Source of the DNA: Flavobacterium hungaricum
Lineage (GTDB): Bacteria > Bacteroidota > Bacteroidia > Flavobacteriales > Flavobacteriaceae
NCBI RefSeq assembly: GCF_015182285.1
Contig: NZ_PRDM01000001.1
Span: 1,054,001-1,118,000 of the forward strand
Direction: 5' to 3'
DNA: 64,000 nt
Part shown: in pieces, positions 9,343 through 18,725 of the stretch
Layout: each line of letters begins with the position of its first letter
Numbering within the stretch: the stretch's first letter is position 1
Notes under the pieces: model-generated
The model's database searches: none
What the model was told of the DNA's origin: nothing
What the model saw: only the letters and a program-made list of their open reading frames with translations
Made by a program: the position numbers and the translations under genes

Positions 9343-9930
9343 TTACTTTTTATCCAATTTCTGTTTTAGCAGTTTGGCATGTTCTAAATGTGCTGTTAAA
9401 CCAGCTATATTATTAGAAGCCCAAAGTTTTACATCTTCGTCAGTAGCATCCTTTGAAGCTTTTTGAAGTTTGTCGATCGCTTTTTCGTGACCGTCAATCA
9501 TCATATCGGTGAATTTTTTGTCAAAATCTACACCTGATTTTTCATTTAATTTATTGTATTCTTCCTTACCTTCTTCTGTTAAAGAAGTTGGCAGTGTAAA
9601 GTTTTTTGCTTTTGCTAAAGCACTTACTTCAGAAGCCGATTTGGTGTGCTCGTCAACCAGCATTTTACCAAATTTTTGCACATCTGCATTAGTACTTTTT
9701 GTTTGTGCCAGTTTACCAATTTCGATTTCAGCCAGGTTAATTTCAGCTTGATCTACTAAAAATTCAGAATCATCTTCTTTACTATCTATAGAGTCAAATT
9801 TTGCTTCGTTAGCATCTTCTGCAACTTCTTTTGGATCTTCTTGTTTAGTCTCGTTTTTACAAGACTGAAGGAATATAATAATAAGTCCTGCTCCTAAAAT
9901 GGCTTTACCGGCTAATAATAACTTTTTCAT
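9343..9930 (-). CDS. DUF4142 lipoprotein
   Basis: A 195-residue protein. The signal peptide MKKLLLAGKAILGAGLIIIF ends in the lipobox LQSC, so it is a membrane-anchored lipoprotein. An acidic linker (about 25-50) leads into a helical DUF4142 domain (about 58-193) with FLVDQAEINLAEIEIGKLA, FGKMLVDEHTKSASEV and a late HLEHAKLLKQKL helix. DUF4142 proteins have a ferritin-like four-helix fold and are found near stress genes in many proteobacteria and Bacteroidota. Their biochemical role is not settled. The gene is monocistronic, ends at a strong terminator and faces the tandem repeat array. Confidence 0.92.
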   Translation of the reverse strand: MKKLLLAGKAILGAGLIIIFLQSCKNETKQEDPKEVAEDANEAKFDSIDSKEDDSEFLVDQAEINLAEIEIGKLAQTKSTNADVQKFGKMLVDEHTKSASEVSALAKAKNFTLPTSLTEEGKEEYNKLNEKSGVDFDKKFTDMMIDGHEKAIDKLQKASKDATDEDVKLWASNNIAGLTAHLEHAKLLKQKLDKK

Positions 9931-10211
9931 GATTTATATGGTTTAAATGTTATGATGTAAAATTACTTTCAATGTGTAAGAATAATTTACAGGATTTTAA
10001 GAGATTTTTATAGGATTTGGATGTAAGTTATTATATTCGCTTTCGCTTACATATTTACCTCAATATTACTGGCGCGAAAAAAATGTTTAATGAATCGCAA
10101 AAATGAATTGAAAAGAAATTTAAATCTGAAAAAATACAGCAATTAATCCTTAAAAGATTAGCTGAGTTTAAAGATTAATTAGGAAACTATTTTCTTTCTA
10201 AAATATAATTT

Positions 10212-10487
10212 ATGAACATCCTAAAAAAGATTGCAGGAGCTATTCTATTTGTACTGGCCATAATTTTGTCAATAGGAACTTTACTAAACTTTATATCGGC
10301 AATTTTAATAAAAAGCGCCAAAGAATTTCAAAAAGCCCTTGCAATTGGGATTGGTTTTTTGTCTGCAACAATAGTTTTTACGTTTCTTTTGGTTTTATTA
10401 ATTCGATTTATGTTTAAATTGTCTCTAAGATTATTAAGAAATAAGCAAGTAGATAATGATCCTTTAGAGGAAATTGGAAAACTTTAA
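10212..10487 (+). CDS. Small membrane protein, unknown
   Basis: A 91-residue protein with two predicted membrane segments (about 8-32 and 48-72) and a short charged tail ending in DNDPLEEIGKL. No family was recognised. It starts a plus-strand run with the XAC2610-like gene 15 bp downstream and may be cotranscribed with it. Confidence 0.75.
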   Translation: MNILKKIAGAILFVLAIILSIGTLLNFISAILIKSAKEFQKALAIGIGFLSATIVFTFLLVLLIRFMFKLSLRLLRNKQVDNDPLEEIGKL

Positions 10488-10502
10488 TTCAAATAATAAT
10501 TC

Positions 10503-11369
10503 ATGAAACAAAAAATTACTTTTCTCTTTTTGTTAGCAGCCACTTTTGTATCTGCTCAAATAACCTATAAAGGTTTCATTGATAAATACCCAATAGAATT
10601 ACTTACTGATGTTGATGGAACGGAGAGAGCTGTATATGTTTATTCTAATTTTGATACACCAATTGTTTTAGAGGCTAAACTTGTTGGTAAAACTTTGGTA
10701 TTGTCCGAAAAAGATAAAAATGATAAAAAGAATGCTTCCTTTTCTTTTAAAAATTACGATCCGAAAGCCGAACAATTAAGCGGAATTTGGAAAGACATCA
10801 AATCAGGTAAAGAATTGACAGTCAGTTTAACCAAAATATTTGATATTGACGACAAAAACAATACAGAATGGCGAGATAGAGAAATTCTCCAAACAACTTC
10901 GTTTAAAGACAAATATTTTAAACTAGTACTTTCCAAAGAAAAAGATAGTTATGAAGCAAGAGTTACCGGCGTAAAAATTTTCGAAAAAAAGACAGATAAG
11001 CTGCTGCAAAAGTTTGATGTACAATGTCAGCTTTTAGGGATAAGTAATATTGATATTGACGATTATAATTTTGATGGAATAGAGGATTTTTCTGTTTACG
11101 AAGGAGGAACGGCGGGACCAGATAGCACAAGACTCTATTTTTTATATAATCCCAAAACAGGAAAATATTTTGAAAGCAGTTTTAGTGGAAGTTCATTAGA
11201 ATTTGACAGCAAAACAAAAATCATTTCAGAGCACAATCAATGCTGTGCCGGCAGAAATGTTATGACAGCAGAATACAAAGTTGTGAATAACAAAATGGTT
11301 TTATTAAAAAGAACCTGTGTTGAATTTGATGACAAAACACAGAATTATAAAAAAGTAAAATGCGATTAG
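10503..11369 (+). CDS. Secreted XAC2610-like protein
   Basis: A 288-residue protein with a Sec signal peptide (MKQKITFLFLLAATFVSAQ). The second half contains DIDDYNFDGIEDFSVYEGG followed by DSTRLYFLYNPKTGKY. This acidic Dx(N/D)xDGxxD loop plus a short beta region is characteristic of XAC2610-type proteins, which bind calcium or act as periplasmic inhibitors near type IV and type VI secretion loci in some bacteria. The function here is unknown. The last ten codons (KKVKCD and stop) are echoed by a fragment at 23058-23093 in the T6SS island, so a related gene was probably once present there. Confidence 0.8.
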   Translation: MKQKITFLFLLAATFVSAQITYKGFIDKYPIELLTDVDGTERAVYVYSNFDTPIVLEAKLVGKTLVLSEKDKNDKKNASFSFKNYDPKAEQLSGIWKDIKSGKELTVSLTKIFDIDDKNNTEWRDREILQTTSFKDKYFKLVLSKEKDSYEARVTGVKIFEKKTDKLLQKFDVQCQLLGISNIDIDDYNFDGIEDFSVYEGGTAGPDSTRLYFLYNPKTGKYFESSFSGSSLEFDSKTKIISEHNQCCAGRNVMTAEYKVVNNKMVLLKRTCVEFDDKTQNYKKVKCD

Positions 11370-11404
11370 TTTCAACTTTTCTTTTACAATACTATTTCTA
11401 AACA

Positions 11405-12874
11405 ATGAAAAAAAAGCAAATCTGGTTCCTAATAAGTTTGATTGTTCTAATTCTAATCGATATTCCGATTGGGCATGTTTTAAGGACCAAATGGAATGAA
11501 ACAGGAAACAAATCAGAAATTCCGAAAGGATATACCAATGATGCAAGTCAGCTTAATTTAACTAAAGTTGATACCATTATAAAAGTACCAAGTAGTAAAA
11601 CTGATATTGTCAAACAACTTCAGGAGATTCTTAAATATGCCAGGGAAAAGAATCTGAAAATTTCTATTGCGGGCGCACAGCACAGTATGGGCGGGCATAC
11701 GATTTATCCTGACGGAATTTTACTCAACATGCTTCCATACAATCATATGGAACTCGATAAAGCCAATAATATTCTAACAATTGGTTCTGGTGCTCTGTGG
11801 CAGGATGCTATCGAATATTTAGACAAAGGCGGAAAATCAATTAGTGTAATGCAGGCATTTAGTTCGTTTTCTGTTGGAGGTTCTATAAGTGTTAACGGGC
11901 ATGGCTGGCAAAGTGATTCACCGCCCATTTCTTCTTCGGTGCTGTCTTTTACATTGCTAAATGCTGAAGGACAAATTGTAAACTGCAGCAGAACAGAAAA
12001 TCCAGAGTTGTTTAAACTCGTTATGGGAGGTTACGGTCTTTTTGGGGTGATACTAGAAGTGAAGTTAAAAGTTGTGGATAACAAAGCTTTAAAATTTAAG
12101 TATTTCCGTCTAAGTCCAGAAAAATATGTTTCTTATTACAAAAAGTTAGTTTCAGATAATCCGAAAGTAAATTTAGTTTTCGGAAGATTAAAAATTGCAA
12201 ATCAGGAATTTTTGGAAGAGGCTACCATTAACTTTTTTGAAGAAACAGACCAAAAACCACTTTCACTGCAAAAACAAAATCAAAAAAATCAAGAAATAAA
12301 ACGATTGGTTTTTAGAAGTTCGGTAAGAAGTGAATATGGAAAAAGACTCCGCTGGGATTTAGAAACCGGAATGAATAAAGTAACACAGCATGCTGTTTTT
12401 TCTAGAAATGAATTGTTAAACGATCATGTTTCTTTGATAGAAAATAAAGACCCAAATGCAACAGATCTGCTTCAAGAGTACTTTATTCCAGAAAAAGATT
12501 TCAATCAGTACCTTAAAGATATAAAACCTATACTGTTGCAGTCCAAAATAGATTTATTGAATATTACGATTCGCGCAGTCAACAAAGACGAAGATACTTT
12601 TCTAAATTATGCCAGAGAAGATGTTTTTGGTTTTGTTTTTCTTTTTAATCAGAAAAAAACAGAAAAAGAAGAGAACGAAATGAAAGTCTTGACGAATCTA
12701 TTGGTTGATGCTGCCATTAAAAACAATGGTACATTTTACCTGCCTTATCGTCTGCATATCGATAAAGAAAAAATGCGAAAAGTATATCCGCAGGCAGACC
12801 GCTTTTTTGAATTAAAAAAGAAATACGATTCAAAGGAACTATTTAGAAATCAGTTTTATGAACATTATAAATAA
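11405..12874 (+). CDS. FAD-binding oxidase, lactone oxidase-like
   Basis: A 489-residue protein with an N-terminal membrane anchor (about 5-25) and a PCMH-type FAD-binding domain: VPSSKTDIVKQLQEILKYAR, then AGAQHSMGGHTIYPDGILL, and SVGGSISVNGHGWQ, which surrounds the flavin pyrophosphate. MGGYGLFGVILEVKLKV follows. The C-terminal substrate domain ends with QFYEHY, as in D-arabinono-1,4-lactone oxidase and decaprenylphosphoryl-ribose oxidase relatives. It probably oxidises a sugar lactone or polyol at the membrane. The substrate is unknown. It is spaced 35 bp from the previous gene and 18 bp from the next, consistent with an operon. Confidence 0.85.
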   Translation: MKKKQIWFLISLIVLILIDIPIGHVLRTKWNETGNKSEIPKGYTNDASQLNLTKVDTIIKVPSSKTDIVKQLQEILKYAREKNLKISIAGAQHSMGGHTIYPDGILLNMLPYNHMELDKANNILTIGSGALWQDAIEYLDKGGKSISVMQAFSSFSVGGSISVNGHGWQSDSPPISSSVLSFTLLNAEGQIVNCSRTENPELFKLVMGGYGLFGVILEVKLKVVDNKALKFKYFRLSPEKYVSYYKKLVSDNPKVNLVFGRLKIANQEFLEEATINFFEETDQKPLSLQKQNQKNQEIKRLVFRSSVRSEYGKRLRWDLETGMNKVTQHAVFSRNELLNDHVSLIENKDPNATDLLQEYFIPEKDFNQYLKDIKPILLQSKIDLLNITIRAVNKDEDTFLNYAREDVFGFVFLFNQKKTEKEENEMKVLTNLLVDAAIKNNGTFYLPYRLHIDKEKMRKVYPQADRFFELKKKYDSKELFRNQFYEHYK

Positions 12875-12892
12875 TTAAAAAGAATATAATTC

Positions 12893-13585
12893 ATGAAAAT
12901 TAAAAGTACTGTATTACTGTTTCTTTTGACTTTATCTGCTACTGCACAAGGTTATTATCCTAGTTTTAGTGTTTTGTTTTTAAATGACGAAGATGAACTT
13001 TTTAGTCCTGAGCTAAGTTATTTTAAAAATGAATTGAAAGTAATAAGTCAAAAACTCTATTTAGGCGATATCCAGACTTCTGTTTCTAATGACAATTCTT
13101 CTGTCTTTTATGGTTTTAAAGTAGTGCCGAAAATTAAAGAATACAATTTTCTTAATGCTGCTGTATTTTTAAAAATCAATGTAGACCAAAATCAAAAACA
13201 CGCATCATTTCCAGCCACTTTTGCAGAACTTATAGATAGAGAAGAAAAAACCGGATCGGGAATAATTCAATTAGAAATGTTTCCGGGTATTGCTTTAGCT
13301 TTTGATCAAAAGTTTATCAAAGTCTGGGCGTCAAATCTTTCTTCAATTAACAATGATAAAGCAGAATTCAGGATCAAAGAAATTGAATATAAAATTGACA
13401 AAACAAATTTAGAAATTAAGTTTCAAGGCGCTTTTGTAACCGACATTTTCATTAAAGGAAAAAAGATAAAAAAGACAGCGATTTCTAATCTCACATTAAA
13501 TGCAGAAAAAATGAAATTTTCTATATCCTATTTTGATGATGCTGTCAAAAAAAATATACTAATAATGGAACAAAAGATTCTGTAG
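12893..13585 (+). CDS. Secreted protein of unknown function
   Basis: A 230-residue protein with a signal peptide MKIKSTVLLFLLTLSATAQ cleaved after AQ, the common Flavobacterium type. The mature part is mixed alpha/beta with no motif I recognise. It is the last gene of a probable 10212-13585 operon and is followed at once by an intrinsic terminator. Confidence 0.75.
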   Translation: MKIKSTVLLFLLTLSATAQGYYPSFSVLFLNDEDELFSPELSYFKNELKVISQKLYLGDIQTSVSNDNSSVFYGFKVVPKIKEYNFLNAAVFLKINVDQNQKHASFPATFAELIDREEKTGSGIIQLEMFPGIALAFDQKFIKVWASNLSSINNDKAEFRIKEIEYKIDKTNLEIKFQGAFVTDIFIKGKKIKKTAISNLTLNAEKMKFSISYFDDAVKKNILIMEQKIL

Positions 13586-13607
13586 TGATTCTTCTTTTAA
13601 AAAAGAC

Positions 13608-13642
13608 AATCCCAATTCGATAAGAGTTGGGATTTTTTTTTG
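13608..13642 (+). terminator. Intrinsic terminator
   Basis: The AATCCCAA and TTGGGATT arms, with an 11-base loop, are followed by nine T residues. It ends the transcript of the preceding gene group. Confidence 0.85.
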
Positions 13643-13818
13643 AGCTAAGCCTTAAAACGCTGTAAGACTTACGTTTTGCGACATTTATTTAACGGCCTAT
13701 TCAACTAAAAAAATATTTGTCTTATTCTGATAGTCCAATAACTTCTTGGGGACAATTTAGGTTTTTATATTCTATAATTTTATTCAATCCATTTTTTGTC
13801 CAATATCTATTAAATTTT

Positions 13819-14292
13819 ATGGAAACAGAAAAAATAATCAGTGAACTAATTAAGCAGAACTACTACGACTTTATTGATGTATTTGGAGATTATACAAAAG
13901 ATCAAAACGTCATCATAATTAACACTAAGAATAATGTTGTTTTTGAAATTATGAACGGTTCTTCTTGTCGATTTGAGGATGAGGACAATAATTTCTGGCT
14001 CACCATTCCAGAAACATTAATAATAAACGATCATAGGTATTACCCCAAACTTGGAAATATTTTTATCATTGACGAGGTGAAATATATATTTAATGCAATG
14101 GAAATGATAGTAGAAAGAGCGTACAATTACTTTAAAGAATTCAAAAATCCTATGTACGGAATCGAGAGCCTGATGACCTGCTTGTACTTATCTGAAATTA
14201 CCGGTGACAGAAGGGATAAAAATGTGGTTGTTTATCAGCAGTTCAAACCCTGTGTGAGGGAAGGAATTGACACTTATATCTACAGTAATTAA
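13819..14292 (+). CDS. Unknown protein upstream of T6SS hcp
   Basis: The start at ATG 13819 gives a compact 157-residue acidic protein (METEKIISELIKQNYYDFID). The longer frame from 13717 would add a hydrophobic, non-conserved-looking leader and is rejected. No signal peptide or domain was recognised. It lies 18 bp before the Hcp gene, so it is probably cotranscribed with hcp and vgrG and could be a T6SS-associated adaptor or chaperone. That role is inferred only from position. Confidence 0.7.
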   Translation: METEKIISELIKQNYYDFIDVFGDYTKDQNVIIINTKNNVVFEIMNGSSCRFEDEDNNFWLTIPETLIINDHRYYPKLGNIFIIDEVKYIFNAMEMIVERAYNYFKEFKNPMYGIESLMTCLYLSEITGDRRDKNVVVYQQFKPCVREGIDTYIYSN

Positions 14293-14310
14293 TTTAAAAA
14301 TAATATAAAA

Positions 14311-14703
14311 ATGAGTTTTTTAGCAAAATTAGAATTAGACAATGAAGTTTTTAATGTCTTAGAATTTGACGTCCTTTTTTCTCAAAACGTTGATACAAAC
14401 GGAAAACCAGCCAATAAAACCAAAGGCGGCCAAATCAAGCTGGTGATCGAAAGTACACAAACCGATTTGTTCTCAGACTGGATGGTTTCTCAGACCAGTG
14501 TAAAAGACGGTAAAATTATTTTTTATCGAAGAGATGCTATGAGTGCGATGAAAAATGTAACCTTCAAAAAAGCCTATTGCATATCGTTTCATAAAAGTTT
14601 TAAAAGTGAAGGATCAGTCCCTATGGTCACCGAAATTTTAATTTCTTCAAACGAAGTCAAAATTGGAAATACACTTTTTGAAAACAATTGGAAACACTCA
14701 TAG
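14311..14703 (+). CDS. tssD: Type VI secretion tube protein Hcp (TssD)
   Basis: A 130-residue protein of the Bacteroidota (T6SSiii) TssD type. It begins MSFLAKLELDNEVFNVLEFD and contains FSQNVDTNGKPANKTKGGQI, then LVIESTQTDLFSDWM and the conserved tail VTEILISSNEVKIGNTLFENNW. Hexamers stack to form the tube that carries effectors and the VgrG spike. It is followed 20 bp later by vgrG. No sheath (TssB/C), baseplate or TssK/membrane genes are in the window, so this is an auxiliary or orphan hcp-vgrG unit that would rely on a main T6SS locus elsewhere. Confidence 0.9.
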   Translation: MSFLAKLELDNEVFNVLEFDVLFSQNVDTNGKPANKTKGGQIKLVIESTQTDLFSDWMVSQTSVKDGKIIFYRRDAMSAMKNVTFKKAYCISFHKSFKSEGSVPMVTEILISSNEVKIGNTLFENNWKHS

Positions 14704-14723
14704 ACCTTTAAACTATAACCAGC

Positions 14724-16583
14724 ATGGCATTACAAACAATAACTACAATTAAAATAGGAGAAATCCGAATTACTAATTTCAACAAATTAGAAGTTTTTCA
14801 AACCATTCACGATCACCATACCTTTTCATTTGAAGTCAGACAGGATTTATTAGTAGAAGAGCTAAAAAGTGTGATGCCTTTTTCTCAGAAACTATACGGT
14901 AAAAAAATAAGCATCGAAATAAAACCCATAGACGGACTCGAAGATCTTATGATTGGCGCTGACCTTAAAGATTATACCATGCAGTTTTACGGGATAGTGA
15001 CCGAAGTCAAACTGCAAAAATCCCGTATTAAAGATATAGAGGAAACCATCGTAATAAAAGGAAAAAGCTCGACAATTGTTCTCGAAAACGGACCTGAATG
15101 CAATTCGTTTACCAATATGTCATTGAATGATATTGTAACCCGGGTAAAGTCGGGAAGCGATTTGGACATGGATATAAGGCCTTTTTATTTAGACAATCTG
15201 CCTTATACGGTACAGTATAACGAAAGCAGTTTTAGTTTTCTAAATCGTCTGGCAAAAAGAAACGGGCACTGGCTGTATTATAACGGAAGAACAACCGTTT
15301 TTGGCAGTCCGGGCAGTGTAGGAGGAGAGCCCAAATTAATCTATGGCGTAAACATGCAGGATTTTGATTATACCATTAAACTCCTGCCGGCCATGTTTAA
15401 GGTAATAGAAAACGACAATCGTGAAGGCCAGTACCGAACAGATGAACCTTTAAAATACAGAAAAGAAGCCGACGGATTTCATCAAAACTTTTTGAACAGG
15501 TCTAATGAGGTTTTTAATAAAGAAACCGTAATACAGCTAAATCAGACTCCTGCCGGCGGATCGGGAAGACGATCTTCAGAGGAATATGCCAAAAACAAAA
15601 TGCGTTCTGTTTTAAGCAGTTTGGTAGAAGTAAAAGCCTCCAGCGAAGTTCCTGGCATTACCATAGGAAACGAAGTCAGAGTAACCGGAGTCGATATGCA
15701 GTTAGAGAGTTCATATCGTGTCACCCAGATTATCCACAGGTGTGATGATGGCGGCGGTTATGAAAACCATTTTACAGCCGTAAATTTTAACGGTTCGGTT
15801 TTTTCTCCCGAGACAGATCCCGATTTGGTACCATTCTGTAAAAGTCAGACGGCCATTGTAACCGCTAATGCAGACCCAGACGGACTCAGTGCAGTACAGG
15901 TGCAGATGCCGTGGCAGGAAGCCAAAGGCCAAACCACTCCTTACATTCCTTTAATCCAAAATTATGGAGGCGATGCCAGAGGAACTCATGTAATCCCCGA
16001 AATAGGCGATACGGTTTTTGTAGATTTTCAAGGCAGCAATCCCGAACTTCCTATAGTAATAGGAACCATGACCAGCAGAAAAGAAAAAAGCGGTTACAGT
16101 ACAGCAAATAATGATTTAAAAGTTTTTGAAACCCGAAGCGGCAACAGAATAATTTCTGACGATGCCAAAAGTGATATTACCATAGAGAGTAAAACAGGGC
16201 AGACTCTGGCAATACTTTATGGAGATGGCAATATTAAATTGAAAGCACCTAAGAGTATTGAATTTGAAGCTGGAGAAGATATTGTTATTTCTGCTGGAAG
16301 AGATATTACGGCAAACGCGGGACAGAACATTTCTGAAACTGCAATAGCTGATAAATCTACAAATGTTGGAATGATGCATAATATGAGTATTGGAGGAAAT
16401 CATATGATGAATGTTACTGGAAACTTCTTTGAAAATATTGACGGTGATTTTCATAATGAAATCAAAAAAGATAAAAATTATAGCGTGGCAGGGAAAGCAA
16501 TTACTCATAGTGAAAATGGTCATGAATTTCATTCAGATGCAGTTATAAAAAATAATAGTAAAGAAGATACAAGACAAAATTAA
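14724..16583 (+). CDS. vgrG: Type VI secretion spike protein VgrG
   Basis: A 619-residue protein. The N-terminal gp27-like part (about 1-360) contains TFSFEVRQDL, FLNRLAKRNGHWLYYNGRTT and VTQIIHRCDDGGGYENHF. A gp5 OB-fold follows with VQVQMPWQEAKGQTTPYIPL and IPEIGDTVFVDFQGSNPELP, then a C-terminal beta-helix with repeated short strands (IKLKAPKSIEFEAGEDIVIS). Three VgrG subunits form the tip of the T6SS tube. The last about 100 residues are more AT-rich and strand-poor, the part that usually varies with the cargo effector. The gene immediately downstream is a likely cargo. Confidence 0.92.
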   Translation: MALQTITTIKIGEIRITNFNKLEVFQTIHDHHTFSFEVRQDLLVEELKSVMPFSQKLYGKKISIEIKPIDGLEDLMIGADLKDYTMQFYGIVTEVKLQKSRIKDIEETIVIKGKSSTIVLENGPECNSFTNMSLNDIVTRVKSGSDLDMDIRPFYLDNLPYTVQYNESSFSFLNRLAKRNGHWLYYNGRTTVFGSPGSVGGEPKLIYGVNMQDFDYTIKLLPAMFKVIENDNREGQYRTDEPLKYRKEADGFHQNFLNRSNEVFNKETVIQLNQTPAGGSGRRSSEEYAKNKMRSVLSSLVEVKASSEVPGITIGNEVRVTGVDMQLESSYRVTQIIHRCDDGGGYENHFTAVNFNGSVFSPETDPDLVPFCKSQTAIVTANADPDGLSAVQVQMPWQEAKGQTTPYIPLIQNYGGDARGTHVIPEIGDTVFVDFQGSNPELPIVIGTMTSRKEKSGYSTANNDLKVFETRSGNRIISDDAKSDITIESKTGQTLAILYGDGNIKLKAPKSIEFEAGEDIVISAGRDITANAGQNISETAIADKSTNVGMMHNMSIGGNHMMNVTGNFFENIDGDFHNEIKKDKNYSVAGKAITHSENGHEFHSDAVIKNNSKEDTRQN

Positions 16584-16607
16584 TTTTATAAGCCTAAAAT
16601 TTAAGTA

Positions 16608-18104
16608 ATGACCAAAATAAGAAGGGTAGGTGGAAATGCAACTTACATTACAAGGGGAACTAGCAAGATTTTTGCAAAAGATATCGAAATTAACTCAAAC
16701 GGGCGTATCGATTATTATGCGCCTAATTATACTTACGGCGAACCTGAACCAAGACCAGTCAAAGAAGAACCAGAAATTGCTTTCTCTGGCTGGTGGAGTC
16801 CAGATTATGAAGGAATGAGAAATTTGGAGCGTGACGAAAGAGGCTCTAAATCATACTTAGAAAAAACAGTATATTTTCAGTTAACAGTAAGTAAAACTAT
16901 ACCTGTGGGTACCGTTATTCACTTTAAACTTTGGGATTATGACACAGGACTATTTCTAGATTGGTTAAATCCAGATGATGATGAATTTTCAGGAAAAGAA
17001 GTTATTAAAACGGGGATAGTTAGAGATGTAGAAGGAAAGCATCGAATTACGATTGAATTATTTTTAAACCCTACTTGGAACAATGAAATTCGCAAAGATA
17101 TAGGTCCATTTAAAGATGGGTGTATAGACTTATATTGGACTTGGAAATATAATAATCATGATTGGACCTCAAATACTAATTTACTTAGCGTATATCCTTC
17201 AAATGTAAAACTTAGAATTAAACCTGCATTTGATAGAAATACCTATAGTTTACCAGAAATATATTCACGAAAAGGATACATTATTGTTTTTGCAATTGAC
17301 CAATTACCAAGTGGTGAAATTCAGAAATTTGTTTCTTTAAAAATCCGCTCTACTACTAAATTTCAATTTACAGCAGATATTCAAAAATTTAAGAAAGAAA
17401 TTTATACTGAAACTATAAACATAAAAAAGAACAGGTTAGAATCTGTAAGTTATGAGGTCGAAGAAATAAGTCATTTTTTTTATGTAAAAGAAAACGTTAC
17501 CAACATTTTTATAGATGAAAAAATAGTTGAAGTTCCTGTAGCTAGAAGCTCAACAATTGCCGTCTTTAATAAAATTAAAAAAGTTATAAATTTTGGGAAA
17601 ATAGCGGCTGAAATTTTTACTTATCATCAGGTATTAGATGAACTTAGAAATATGATGCCTGAAATAAGCAATAATGGAAAATTTAATACACCATCAGTTT
17701 CTACAGCATTATCTTTTGTTCCAGGATATCAAATTGCGGCTTTTGGTATATTCATTTTTGAATGGATGGTACAGGATTTACTGGAACAAGCAGATCAAAA
17801 TTTGGATGAATTAATGTGGATAGAATGGCAAAATGTTAAAACTAAAGGACTTGATGCTGTAATGTCTTTTATTGAAAATAATAGTTGGGCACAAAAGAAT
17901 TTTTTTTATCCTATTCCTGTGAATTCTGAAATTATGAATGATTTGTTTACTGGAAAATTAAAAACACGACAACAAATAATAGATAAAAGATTTACAACAA
18001 AACAAGAGATGACTCATATACTTATAACTTACGGAGTGGAAGATTCGCAACTTGAAACTTATTTTGACGTGGTTGATTGTATAATTATGAAAGAAGAAAT
18101 ATGA
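16608..18104 (+). CDS. Candidate T6SS effector, 498 aa, new C-terminal region
   Basis: No known toxin domain was recognised. The N-terminus (VGGNATYITRGTSKIFAKDI, then YTYGEPEPRP) has the short glycine-rich beta arrangement followed by YGxPE that I associate with Flavobacterium proteins encoded behind vgrG. An Ig-like beta segment follows (VYFQLTVSKTIPVGTVIHFK). Residues about 368-390 (ALSFVPGYQIAAFGIFIFEW) are hydrophobic enough to enter a membrane. The gene starts 25 bp after vgrG and ends with ATGA, overlapping a lipoprotein gene. Position and coupling fit an effector whose target is reached from the periplasm, perhaps by membrane damage. This is inference. Confidence 0.6.
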   Translation: MTKIRRVGGNATYITRGTSKIFAKDIEINSNGRIDYYAPNYTYGEPEPRPVKEEPEIAFSGWWSPDYEGMRNLERDERGSKSYLEKTVYFQLTVSKTIPVGTVIHFKLWDYDTGLFLDWLNPDDDEFSGKEVIKTGIVRDVEGKHRITIELFLNPTWNNEIRKDIGPFKDGCIDLYWTWKYNNHDWTSNTNLLSVYPSNVKLRIKPAFDRNTYSLPEIYSRKGYIIVFAIDQLPSGEIQKFVSLKIRSTTKFQFTADIQKFKKEIYTETINIKKNRLESVSYEVEEISHFFYVKENVTNIFIDEKIVEVPVARSSTIAVFNKIKKVINFGKIAAEIFTYHQVLDELRNMMPEISNNGKFNTPSVSTALSFVPGYQIAAFGIFIFEWMVQDLLEQADQNLDELMWIEWQNVKTKGLDAVMSFIENNSWAQKNFFYPIPVNSEIMNDLFTGKLKTRQQIIDKRFTTKQEMTHILITYGVEDSQLETYFDVVDCIIMKEEI

Positions 18105-18703
18105 AACGAATAATATTATTTATTGGCATAATATCTTACATATTGTGTTTCTCGAATTGTAAAGAAAAAACTTATTTTAAAGAAGTTATTTCTGAAAAAA
18201 ATGTAAATATAGTGATGGCTGAATTTCCAAAAGACAAAGAAGATTTAGTCATAAACATTCCTGTAGAATTTGAATTGAATTTTAATAATTTTCCTAACAT
18301 ATGGTTTGTAAATATTTATTACAAAAAAAATAACCATTTACGCCTAATTGTTGATGATTATTTGATAATTGACAGCCAAACAAATAAACCGATTTTTTCG
18401 CTTGATAACTTTGAGAATTCTCAATTTCCAAACTATCCAAATAGTATATATTTAGTTGAGAGAAAAATGAAAATTTCAAAAGAAGAAGCTCAAAAATTTA
18501 TTAACAAATATAATCCAAAAACTTCTGTTAAAGATATAAAAAGCACAACCGATACAATTTCACTGGTTTCATATAAAAAATTTAGGGAAGATAATCCAAA
18601 GTTTATTGAAGAACTGCGCAGAATTCCCGATTCTATAACATTTGTTATTCAAAAGAGAAAGGAAAAAAAGCCTATTCAGGTTAAGGCAAGAATAAATTGG
18701 TAG
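18101..18703 (+). CDS. Lipoprotein, candidate immunity protein
   Basis: The start at ATG 18101 overlaps the stop of the upstream gene in ATGA, implying translational coupling. The 200-residue protein has a signal peptide MKRIILFIGIISYILCFSNC with the cysteine lipidation site, so it is anchored in a membrane and faces the periplasm. The mature part is charged and beta-rich (FNNFPNIWFVNIYYKKNNHL), and no family was recognised. Coupling to the candidate effector and periplasmic location fit a cognate immunity protein. The alternative is an unrelated accessory lipoprotein. Confidence 0.65.
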   Translation: MKRIILFIGIISYILCFSNCKEKTYFKEVISEKNVNIVMAEFPKDKEDLVINIPVEFELNFNNFPNIWFVNIYYKKNNHLRLIVDDYLIIDSQTNKPIFSLDNFENSQFPNYPNSIYLVERKMKISKEEAQKFINKYNPKTSVKDIKSTTDTISLVSYKKFREDNPKFIEELRRIPDSITFVIQKRKEKKPIQVKARINW

Positions 18704-18725
18704 TATAACAGATGAAAAAGTTAAT

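Noticed and set aside
13717..13818. N-terminal extension of the gene before hcp
   Set aside because: The added residues are hydrophobic and lie in intergenic-type AT-rich DNA; ATG 13819 gives a compact protein.
16116..16532. 138-residue minus-strand ORF inside vgrG
   Set aside because: It is antisense to the beta-helix repeats of a well-supported gene and has no features of its own.
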